Translations under genes and position numbers: made by a program
In this document: positions 21,440 to 27,699 of the stretch, piece by piece
Layout of the letters: each line of letters starts with the position of its first letter
Position numbering within the stretch: position 1 is the stretch's first letter
Notes under the pieces: generated by a model
The model's database searches: none
What the model was told of the DNA's origin: nothing
The model's input: only the letters and a program-made list of their open reading frames with translations
Source of the DNA: Candidatus Methanoplasma reticulitermitis
GTDB taxonomy: Archaea; Thermoplasmatota; Thermoplasmata; Methanomassiliicoccales; Methanomethylophilaceae
Direction of reading: 5' to 3'
Length of the DNA stretch: 27,699 bases
Assembly (NCBI GenBank): GCA_031287135.1
Contig: JAITTK010000038.1
Location: 1 to 27,699 of the forward strand

Positions 21440-22551
21440 CCATGCACATCGAAAGGGGCAGGAACGGAGATTTCTGGGCGAACCAGTTGCCCAAGGGGAT
21501 GTCTCTGACGAGAATGTTCGACAAATGCACGATGGTCGCCGCCGCGATAACGTTTGTCATATCTATCATCTATGTGCTGTACGTCGGAACAAAGCCAGAA
21601 GCATCATTGTATGACGGGATGCCAATACTGGCTATGCCATTTTTCGTATGCGGGCTCATATTCTATATCAGGTCCAAGTATTGGGTACTGATATTATTGG
21701 CCGCGGTCGCAGCCGTGTCATGGTTCACGGGGATAGAGGAGACGCTGATATTCCTGATACTGTTCCTGATCGTCGGGGCGGCAGGCGTAGTCTCCCTTGT
21801 CGATGCCATACAGCGGGCAATATTCTACAAGGTACTGAGATCCATAGAGTATGCGAACGTAAAGAAAAAACTCTCTTTCACAGATAAGACGGTGATATTC
21901 CTGTTCAACATACCGGAGGATATGGACACGAGGAACATAACGATGGATTACGAACTGAGCAGGACTAAGATACCATGGGGCGAGGTATTGAATTCGATAT
22001 CCATGGGCCTCATGGTCGGCATGTTCATATGGATATACATATCAATGAACCCAACGTTCATGGACCTGAGTTCGGAGAGCTCCGTCCCGTTGCTGATGTT
22101 CACACTCATCCTCTACATACCGGTGCTTGTCATGCCATGGTCCATATTCAGGTCGCTCAACGTGAGGATCGAGACGAATTACAGGGAGTTCAAGGTATAC
22201 AACGGCATAAAGGCGACCCTGCAAAGGATGGCGGTACCTGTGATCGCGGCACTGTTTTTCGTACTCGTTGCGATAAACACCTCGGATATACACACAGTCC
22301 TCTTTTACATACTGATGTCCGCCGTCATGATCGTGGTCACATTGACATTGGTCTCGATACTATACTATTGGGTGTTCGAGGCCGTCACGATAAACGACAT
22401 AGTTTCCAAATGGAAGGTGTTCAGGCCCGTACCGGTCTTTGTCGGTCTGGAGGATAAAAAGGGAAAGAAACGTCCCAGACATGATCTGCCTGGGACTCCG
22501 AAGAGGGATAAGGGGGATTTCGGTAAACTGACTCTGCCGGAAGACAAGTGA
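21436..22551 (+). CDS. Multi-pass membrane protein of unknown function
   Basis: 371 residues from the ATG at 21436, which overlaps the previous stop (ATGA); an earlier in-frame ATG at 21421 is less likely. About eight hydrophobic segments lie near 31-50, 61-77, 82-96, 101-125, 188-204, 216-234, 270-286 and 292-318. Between segments 4 and 5 is a soluble loop of some 60 residues with charged clusters (VKKKLSFTDKT, IPEDMDTRN). The C-terminal 50 residues are polar and rich in Lys/Asp/Pro. No family was recognised. The operon pairing with the small beta-rich protein is the best clue to its role. Confidence 0.65.
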   Translation: MTMHIERGRNGDFWANQLPKGMSLTRMFDKCTMVAAAITFVISIIYVLYVGTKPEASLYDGMPILAMPFFVCGLIFYIRSKYWVLILLAAVAAVSWFTGIEETLIFLILFLIVGAAGVVSLVDAIQRAIFYKVLRSIEYANVKKKLSFTDKTVIFLFNIPEDMDTRNITMDYELSRTKIPWGEVLNSISMGLMVGMFIWIYISMNPTFMDLSSESSVPLLMFTLILYIPVLVMPWSIFRSLNVRIETNYREFKVYNGIKATLQRMAVPVIAALFFVLVAINTSDIHTVLFYILMSAVMIVVTLTLVSILYYWVFEAVTINDIVSKWKVFRPVPVFVGLEDKKGKKRPRHDLPGTPKRDKGDFGKLTLPEDK

Positions 22552-22566
22552 AATCGGCAATCGGAA

Positions 22567-22582
22567 AGGTGCCGCTGCACCT
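22567..22582. terminator. Hairpin between convergent genes, possible bidirectional terminator
   Basis: AGGTGC and GCACCT pair perfectly around a CGCT loop. Flanking CGGCA/TGCCG and ATCGG/CCGAT could lengthen the stem. It occupies most of the 45-nt gap between two convergent stop codons. No strong T-run follows in either direction. Confidence 0.45.
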
Positions 22583-22596
22583 GCCGGTCTAACCGA

Positions 22597-23028
22597 TCAG
22601 AGGAACTCGGGATTGGCTCTGCCCCTCGAGTCCAGAGATTTGATGATCGGCCTGAACACTTCCACCGAGGACATACCGGGCGTCTTGTTCAGTCCGATTA
22701 GTTCCGGTTCCTTGTTATTGGTTATTATAACCTGATATCTCTGCTCTTTATCTCCGGCCGTTATGAACGGGAACCCGGCATTCTTAGCGATGTCGAGGAT
22801 AACATCCGCCATCGTCTGTATGCCGGCGGGACCGAGATCGTCAGGGACTGTTATGAAGAATGAGTTCTCCTCAGTCTCACCGTTGAGCAGGAACATGATC
22901 TCCGACCTCTCCATGAGCTCTCTGAATCTGGTACCCTTCTCGCCGTCCTCCGCGAGTTCGATAAGCCTTCTCTTCGCCGTGCCGGGCAGGTCTATGTAGA
23001 TCGTTTCGGCACCGAGTATCTTCCACAT
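22597..23028 (-). CDS. Hypothetical protein of unknown function
   Basis: 143 residues, soluble, with no clear motif. It begins MWKILGAETIYIDLPGTAKRR and ends RGRANPEFL. A possible alpha/beta layout is suggested by ENSFFITVPDDLGPAGI and RYQVIITNNKEPELIGL. A TATA-like CTTAATTA lies 26 nt before the ATG on the minus strand, so its mRNA is probably leaderless. It is convergent with the membrane-protein gene and has no operon partner in the window. I do not recognise a family. Confidence 0.6.
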   Translation of the reverse strand: MWKILGAETIYIDLPGTAKRRLIELAEDGEKGTRFRELMERSEIMFLLNGETEENSFFITVPDDLGPAGIQTMADVILDIAKNAGFPFITAGDKEQRYQVIITNNKEPELIGLNKTPGMSSVEVFRPIIKSLDSRGRANPEFL

Positions 23029-23050
23029 GGAAACTGCAAAGCCGTTCGGA

Positions 23051-23058
23051 TAATTAAG
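23051..23058 (-). promoter_or_regulatory. TATA-like element of the 143-residue hypothetical gene
   Basis: The minus strand reads CTTAATTA, about 26 nt before the ATG at 23028, the spacing expected for a leaderless archaeal mRNA. Confidence 0.5.
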
Positions 23059-23165
23059 CGATTCCCATAGTCTGCCGATACGGAGTCAATGCGGCCATAG
23101 ATCCGATACAACAGCTTGGTCTTTAGACCGTATGCCGTGGAATGGGTCGACGGACCGGATCAATG

Positions 23166-23177
23166 TGTCCGCGGACA
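23166..23177. repeat. Perfect 12-bp palindrome TGTCCGCGGACA at the 3' end of the zinc-ribbon gene
   Basis: The dyad lies directly after the minus-strand stop (23178-23180). A second short dyad, GGTCT-TT-AGACC, is at 23118-23129. They may act as 3' structures, or the palindrome may be a protein-binding site. Confidence 0.4.
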
Positions 23178-23633
23178 TCACCAGGGCGGCCGTCCAGTGT
23201 TGCGGATCCCTTCGTTATATTTCCTTGTCAGTTTCCTTGCATCCAATACTTGCCAAACGAGATATATCGGCAGGCACACTATGATAAATACGATCAGGAA
23301 AACGAAGGCGGTATCGCCTGCCCCGCCAAGAATGATCAACCCGCCAAAGGTGGTAACCGGAAGAATGAACCATCCCCCCAGCAATATCGCGATTCCTCTC
23401 CCGACCCTTTTTACATACATCTGCCCCACGCCCATGATTCCGAATAATCCTAAAACCGCTCCGAGAATCGTCGCGAGCGTAATATCCTTCATCGGGTAGC
23501 CCGTGACATTTCCGTTTCGATCACAGTTATCGCTTCGATCCCGATCTGTGCCGGACTCATGTGAGAATCCGCAGAAAGGGCAGAATTGTCCTTCATTTTC
23601 AATACATTTCCCGCAATTTTTACAATATGACAC
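23178..23633 (-). CDS. Zinc-ribbon plus TM2-like membrane protein
   Basis: 151 residues from the GTG at 23633. The N-terminus is a zinc ribbon: C4/C7 (YCKNCGKC) and C18/C21 (FCPFCG). A polar linker of about 25 residues follows. Three hydrophobic segments lie near 52-70, 80-103 and 108-130; the first carries GLFGIMGVGQMYVKRVGRG, the glycine-rich turn seen in TM2-type domains. The function of this common archaeal and bacterial architecture is not established. A very strong TATA box is present upstream on the minus strand, and the gene is divergent from trpS. Confidence 0.75.
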   Translation of the reverse strand: MSYCKNCGKCIENEGQFCPFCGFSHESGTDRDRSDNCDRNGNVTGYPMKDITLATILGAVLGLFGIMGVGQMYVKRVGRGIAILLGGWFILPVTTFGGLIILGGAGDTAFVFLIVFIIVCLPIYLVWQVLDARKLTRKYNEGIRNTGRPPW

Positions 23634-23661
23634 CGTATCGCCGACTAAGTAAGCATCTGTC

Positions 23662-23675
23662 TAATATATATATAT
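23662..23675 (-). promoter_or_regulatory. TATA box of the zinc-ribbon/TM2 gene
   Basis: An uninterrupted TA-repeat (TAATATATATATAT) lies about 35 nt before the GTG at 23633. It is nearly symmetric and might also direct some transcription toward trpS. Confidence 0.55.
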
Positions 23676-23874
23676 CTGAAGCATAAGTATAATCTTACAC
23701 TATTCCGAGTGTTCTCGGTTTAATTATATGTCTCATGTCCGCGCCACAGACCGAAATCCGAAGATCCCGATTCGATAGCACCGCCGGCCGGGCATTCGAA
23801 CATCATCTGATATTGCCGTTCATCAAATTGTGTTTGGTGTATATACTTCTGCCCATTCGGTCGGTTTCCTTTAG

Positions 23875-23895
23875 AAAGCTTAAAGATAAAGCTTT
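23875..23895 (+). promoter_or_regulatory. Inverted repeat AAAGCTT/AAGCTTT over the probable trpS core promoter
   Basis: Two perfect 7-bp arms (23875-23881 and 23889-23895) flank AAAGATA, which is centred 36 nt before the trpS ATG, where a TATA box is expected. A regulator binding this dyad would block TBP. If transcription starts at the other TATA-like site (TGTATATAC, about 23838-23846), the same sequence becomes an RNA hairpin in the leader. Confidence 0.5.
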
Positions 23896-23920
23896 ACTTC
23901 TCTGTGTCAGGTCATTTGAT

Positions 23921-25042
23921 ATGGCAGATGAGTTCAAAGTAACTCCCTGGGAGGTAAGCGGAGACATAGATTACGATCTCCTCATGGAACGTTTCGGCAC
24001 GACACCGGTAGACAGTGCTCTGTTGGAGAGGCTCGGTGTATACGGGGAGTTGCACCCGATGCTGAAAAGAGGCATATTCTACACACACAGGGACTTGGGA
24101 AAACTGCTTGATGAATATGATAAAGGCAACAAATTTGTCCTTTACACAGGGAGAGGTCCGTCAGGGCATACGCATCTCGGGCATCTGATGCCGTGGGTCT
24201 TCAACAAATGGATCCAGGACACTTTCAAAGTCGATATGCTGTTCCAAATGACGGACGATGAGAAATTCCTCTTCAAGGATCTCACACTGAAGGACACGAG
24301 ATCCCTGGCATACGAGAATGCCCTCGACTTCGTGGCTCTGGGGTTCGACCCGGAAAGGACGAAGATAATACTGGATACGGAGAACATAAAGACCCTGTAT
24401 CCGATATCGCTCAAAGTATCCAAAAAAGTCACATTCTCCACGGCAAAAGCCGTATTCGGATTCGATAACTCCACGAATATCGGATCCATCTTCTTCACCA
24501 CGATACAGGCGGCACCGGCATTCCTCCCAACCGAGACGGCGGGCAGACAGATCCCATGTCTCATCCCGTGCGGAATAGACCAGGACCCGCACTTCAGAGT
24601 CGCCAGAGACGTTGCCCCGGGACTTAACTATCCCAAACCCACAATGCTCTACTGCAAGATGTTCCCGGGCCTCGGAGGAGGCGACAAGATGTCATCGTCC
24701 GATGAACTCGGGACCATATATACCACAGATCCCCCAAAAGAGGTCAAGAAGAAGGTCGCCAGAGCATTCACCGGAGGATGCGCGACGGTGGAGGAACAGA
24801 GAGAGAAGGGAGGAAATCCCGAAGTCTGTGCGGTCTTCAGGTACAACTATTTCATGTTCGAGGAGGATGACGGCAAGATCAACGAACTCGCCGATAAGTG
24901 CAGGGGGGGCGGGATTCTCTGCGGTGAGTGCAAACAGATCCTGACAGAGAAGATAAACGTGTTTCTCGAACAGCATCAGGCGAAAAGAGAGAAGGCAAAA
25001 GAGGTCGTCGACGGTATGACGTTTGACGGATTCAAATGGTGA
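23921..25042 (+). CDS. trpS: Tryptophanyl-tRNA synthetase, archaeal/eukaryotic type
   Basis: 373 residues from the ATG at 23921; a longer frame from 23735 crosses the promoter region and its extra 62 residues do not look like protein of this family. The class I signatures are present: the HIGH equivalent SGHTHLGH at 81-88 and KMSSS at 256-260 (GGGDKMSSSDE). LFQMTDDEKFLFK and PTETAGRQIPCLIPCGIDQDPHFR (in two pieces) are typical of the archaeal/eukaryotic subgroup. It charges tRNA-Trp. The stop is 4 nt before the pheS ATG, so the two synthetases form an operon. Confidence 0.96.
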   Translation: MADEFKVTPWEVSGDIDYDLLMERFGTTPVDSALLERLGVYGELHPMLKRGIFYTHRDLGKLLDEYDKGNKFVLYTGRGPSGHTHLGHLMPWVFNKWIQDTFKVDMLFQMTDDEKFLFKDLTLKDTRSLAYENALDFVALGFDPERTKIILDTENIKTLYPISLKVSKKVTFSTAKAVFGFDNSTNIGSIFFTTIQAAPAFLPTETAGRQIPCLIPCGIDQDPHFRVARDVAPGLNYPKPTMLYCKMFPGLGGGDKMSSSDELGTIYTTDPPKEVKKKVARAFTGGCATVEEQREKGGNPEVCAVFRYNYFMFEEDDGKINELADKCRGGGILCGECKQILTEKINVFLEQHQAKREKAKEVVDGMTFDGFKW

Positions 25043-25046
25043 TCGG

Positions 25047-26567
25047 ATGGAGATATCGGAGATTATAGACGGACTCAGCTACAACGAGAGGAAACTTCTG
25101 ATCGCACTTGACGGCCTCGGCGGCTCGGCATCACCCGCAGATGTGGTGAAGTCCGGGGACTTCGGCCTTGAGGTAGAGGTGATGGGTGCGGCATCATGGT
25201 TATCCGTGAAGGGTCTGGCGACAGTCGAGGAGAGAACTGAAAAATTCTTTGAACTCTCCGATGCGGCTGCGGTCGGGAAGGGGTTGCCGGAAAGACGCGC
25301 TCTGAACATCATAAGCTCATCCGGAGGGAAGCTGGATATGGAGGCCCTTTCGGAGAAAATGTCCGACGGCGAGGATAAGATAGCTGTCGGGTGGCTGAAG
25401 AGAAAGGGCCTTGCCGACATAGTCTCGGACGGTGTATCCAAGTTTCTTGTGCTGACAGCCGAAGGTGAATCCGCCGCGGGATCGAAGATGGAGGACGAAC
25501 TGCTCCTGGATAGGATGATCCGTGGTCCGATATCCGAAAGCGAAGCTGACCTGAAGACGATCAAGGATCTGAAGGGAAGACAGGGGATGGTCCAAGACAG
25601 GATCGTAACCGAAAGGACGATAACGCTCACGGAAAGCGGTGTGAAAGCAGTTTTATCCGGGATAGAGCTGAAGAATGAGATAACCGACATAACCGACCGT
25701 TTGATACAGAGCGGTGAGTGGAGGAATGTTCAGTTCAGGAAATATGATGTAGGGATATTCGCCCCCGCCGTGACCCCGGCCAAGAAGCACCCGCTGACCA
25801 GGCTGGGGAACGAGATAAGGCAGCTTTTCACCAACATGGGATTCGTCGAAATGTCCTCCGAATACGTCCAGCCGGCATTCTGGAATCTGGATGTGCTCTT
25901 CACACCGCAGGATCATCCCGCAAGGGACCTTCAGGACACGTTCTATCTGAGCTGTCCGAGCAGTATCGACATCGGGGACGATGAGTTGGTGCAGAAGGTC
26001 AAAGACATCCATGAGAACGGAGGGAGCACCGGATCGACAGGATGGGGAGGGACCTGGAATAGGGAGAAGGCCGAGGCACCGCTGTTGAGGACACACAGCA
26101 CGGTCAGCAGCATAAGGTTCATTGCCGAGCACCCTGACGCGCCCCAGAAAGCATTCTCGATCTCCAGGATATTCAGGAACGAATCAATAGACTCCACGCA
26201 CCTCCCGGAGTTCACCCAGATCGAAGGCATAGTCATAGACGAGAACGGGAATTTCGATATGCTGATCTCGATGATAAAAGAGTTCTATGCCAGGATGGGA
26301 TTCGACAGGATTCGGATAAGACCGGCGTATTTCCCCTATACGGAACCATCCCTTGAAGTGGAGGTATTCTTCAACGGGAAATGGATGGAACTCGGCGGTG
26401 CCGGCATATTCAGGCCGGAAGTGACCGAGCCATTCGGTGTCAGGCACCCGGTACTGGCATGGGGATTCGGATTCGAGAGGCTGGCAATGCTGAAATGGGA
26501 CATAAAGGACATCAGAGACCTTTATATCTCGGACATGGACGACCTGAAGAAGAACACGGTCTTCTGA
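25047..26567 (+). CDS. pheS: Phenylalanyl-tRNA synthetase alpha subunit
   Basis: 506 residues from the ATG at 25047, preceded by GGTGAT. The N-terminal 200 residues hold winged-helix-like domains (LSYNERKLLIALDGLGGSASPADVV in parts), as in archaeal/eukaryotic PheS. The class II catalytic core follows: motif 1 around NEIRQLFTNMGFVEM, motif 2 in FRNESIDSTHLPEFTQIEG and motif 3 in GFGFERLAMLKWDI. The active enzyme needs the beta subunit PheT, which is not adjacent here. The stop codon touches the stop of the convergent gene (TGATCA). Confidence 0.95.
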   Translation: MEISEIIDGLSYNERKLLIALDGLGGSASPADVVKSGDFGLEVEVMGAASWLSVKGLATVEERTEKFFELSDAAAVGKGLPERRALNIISSSGGKLDMEALSEKMSDGEDKIAVGWLKRKGLADIVSDGVSKFLVLTAEGESAAGSKMEDELLLDRMIRGPISESEADLKTIKDLKGRQGMVQDRIVTERTITLTESGVKAVLSGIELKNEITDITDRLIQSGEWRNVQFRKYDVGIFAPAVTPAKKHPLTRLGNEIRQLFTNMGFVEMSSEYVQPAFWNLDVLFTPQDHPARDLQDTFYLSCPSSIDIGDDELVQKVKDIHENGGSTGSTGWGGTWNREKAEAPLLRTHSTVSSIRFIAEHPDAPQKAFSISRIFRNESIDSTHLPEFTQIEGIVIDENGNFDMLISMIKEFYARMGFDRIRIRPAYFPYTEPSLEVEVFFNGKWMELGGAGIFRPEVTEPFGVRHPVLAWGFGFERLAMLKWDIKDIRDLYISDMDDLKKNTVF

Positions 26568-27699
26568 TCAGCCGAAACGGACTTCCTTATCATTTTTGAT
26601 GCTCTTCATGAGCGATTCTATCTTTTCTTTGGTCTTGTCTTTCCTTGAAACCCTGGCCGCTTTACTGAGATAGCTGAGCGTCTCTTCTTTTTTGCCTGCG
26701 TCGTAAGCCATACCGGCCCTCAGTAGAAGGATCTCATCTATCTTGGTGGCGTCGTTGTTATCCGAAAGGACTTCGCAGGAAGAATCCAGAAAAGCGGAGG
26801 CCCTGTCGCACATTTTCATCCTGAAAAGACATTTGGCCGCGATCAGTGCGGCCCTCGAAGAGGGATTCTTCGCAAATAGATTCGAAGATATGTCGAAACC
26901 CTTCTCCGCATCCCCCGAAAGCATGTACGCCTCCGCCCTTATGAAGTCCGCATCGGGGGTAAGGAAATCCGCGATTATCTCGGCACAGGCGAAGGCATCA
27001 TCGATGTCCCCGCAGTCCAGAGCGACTTTCGCCCTTATGTTATAAACAGGTTCAGCATACTTCGGAGTAACGGTCAGTTTCTTGACGGTCTCAAGGAGAT
27101 CTTCGTTCGGGTTCTCAAGAAATTCATCGGATTTTCTCAGTAAAAGCTTGCAGGCTTCGCTATTCCTCCCTGCCATGGCCAGGTGGTAAAGTCTCTCCTG
27201 GTCGTCATCGCCGTTATCCATCCACCAATCAGCCGCACGGCTGTGCCAGACCTTCGCTTTCTCCGGGTCGGCCAGTGAAAGGTATTTCTCGCGGACCCCG
27301 TCGCTTATGCACGTCATGCCGTAGAAATCGGCAGGTATCACACCTGTGCTGGTCTCCGGAAGCGTCTTCCTCTGGACCGGGACCCTGAACACGCACGCCA
27401 GGCCGAATGTCTCCCTGTCCTTTGCGCTGAGACTGTCCCACATTATGCCGGGATCGCACCGTTTCATATCGAGCAGTGTGTCTACTACGATGCCTGATGA
27501 TTCGAATCTCTGTTTCAGCATCTCTGCCTCGGAGATACCGTCCGGCAACAGGTAATACGCCTTCCTCTTAGCCCCGGAACCCTTTATATGTGCCAGCCAA
27601 TCATCGACTTTGTTGGCTTCCTTGAGTTTCTTAAGTTCGATCGAGGCATGCGCCCTTGATATGCCGAGTACCGATGCGATGCCATCCTGAGTGAGATCG
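26568..27699 (-). CDS. Winged-helix DNA-binding protein with a helical-repeat (TPR-like) C-terminus, 5' end cut by the window
   Basis: 376 residues are visible. The frame stays open to the right edge, so the TTG at 27548 is only an internal codon. The first visible part is a MarR-like winged helix: LTQDGIASVLGISRAHAS (recognition helix), then LKKLKEANKVDDW and the wing AKRKAYYLLPDG. After a linker of about 100 residues, helical pairs run from about 150 to the end. Examples are AKVALDCGDIDDAFACAEII, AYMLSGDAEKGFDISSNLF and LRAGMAYDAGKKEETLSYL, all with TPR spacing. The layout suggests a transcription regulator that senses a protein or ligand through its repeats, but that is inference. There is no ATPase motif in the visible part. 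Confidence 0.75.
   Translation of the reverse strand, partial: DLTQDGIASVLGISRAHASIELKKLKEANKVDDWLAHIKGSGAKRKAYYLLPDGISEAEMLKQRFESSGIVVDTLLDMKRCDPGIMWDSLSAKDRETFGLACVFRVPVQRKTLPETSTGVIPADFYGMTCISDGVREKYLSLADPEKAKVWHSRAADWWMDNGDDDQERLYHLAMAGRNSEACKLLLRKSDEFLENPNEDLLETVKKLTVTPKYAEPVYNIRAKVALDCGDIDDAFACAEIIADFLTPDADFIRAEAYMLSGDAEKGFDISSNLFAKNPSSRAALIAAKCLFRMKMCDRASAFLDSSCEVLSDNNDATKIDEILLLRAGMAYDAGKKEETLSYLSKAARVSRKDKTKEKIESLMKSIKNDKEVRFG

Noticed and set aside
23735..23920. A 62-residue N-terminal extension of TrpRS
   Set aside because: It runs through the probable promoter and inverted repeat, lacks a ribosome binding site, and the family begins at the ATG at 23921.
1..27699. CRISPR arrays, insertion sequences, tRNA or rRNA genes
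   Set aside because: I found no regular direct repeats with spacers, no transposase frame, and no complete tRNA cloverleaf or rRNA sequence by reading; covariance-model searches could still find small RNAs.

Overview
The window is archaeal chromosome. It carries an uninterrupted archaeal ribosomal-protein superoperon (uL3 to uL15, then secY) with archaeal/eukaryotic-type members (eS4, eL19, eL32, aIF1/SUI1, RNase P Rpp29), plus archaeal Nob1, a RaSEA-type radical SAM protein, a Cbf5-type TruB and an archaeal-type TrpRS. Core promoters look like TATA boxes 25-35 nt before start codons, while genes inside the operon use strong GGAGG/GAGGTG ribosome binding sites. The gene order is euryarchaeal. 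The moderate GC, near-absence of TAG stops and absence of adk/eL34/eL14 around secY-truB suggest Thermoplasmata, possibly Methanomassiliicoccales. That placement is inference; no 16S or methanogenesis gene is present.

Layout. (1) 1-5272 is an accessory and RNA-maturation region: a 3'-truncated FAD/NAD(P) disulfide oxidoreductase-like gene (minus), a decayed ORF remnant (minus, 945-1163), a secreted prepilin-like protein with an internal duplication (plus), an intact MntA-like nucleotidyltransferase antitoxin followed by a broken hepT toxin remnant (minus), then RaSEA, a DUF5611-like protein and the Nob1 endonuclease (plus). (2) 5273-21077 is the ribosomal superoperon. It opens with a TATA box at 5273-5280 and a leader of about 165 nt with several potential hairpins. 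It then runs uL3, uL4, uL23, uL2, uS19, uL22, uS3, uL29, aIF1, Rpp29, uS17, uL14, uL24, eS4, uL5, uS14, uS8, uL6, eL32, eL19, uL18, uS5, uL30, uL15, SecY, an EMC3/Oxa1-like DUF106 protein, Cmk and Cbf5. Most junctions overlap or are under 15 nt. (3) 21101-22551 holds a small beta-rich protein and a multi-pass membrane protein of unknown function overlapping by 4 nt. (4) 22597-23633 (minus) has an unknown 143-residue protein and a zinc-ribbon/TM2-like membrane protein. (5) 23921-26567 is trpS-pheS. (6) A convergent winged-helix plus helical-repeat (TPR-like) regulator runs off the right edge.

Together the core genes make and mature the translation machinery (ribosomal proteins, initiation factor, RNase P, rRNA 3'-end cleavage, pseudouridylation, archaeosine, two aminoacyl-tRNA synthetases) and insert membrane proteins (SecY with an Oxa1-superfamily partner). 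The most interesting non-core signals are the decayed MntA/HepT locus, a second decayed ORF beside a duplicated prepilin-like surface protein, a structured leader on the ribosomal operon, inverted repeats placed on the core promoters of nob1 and trpS, and the unknown small-protein/membrane-protein pair after Cbf5.
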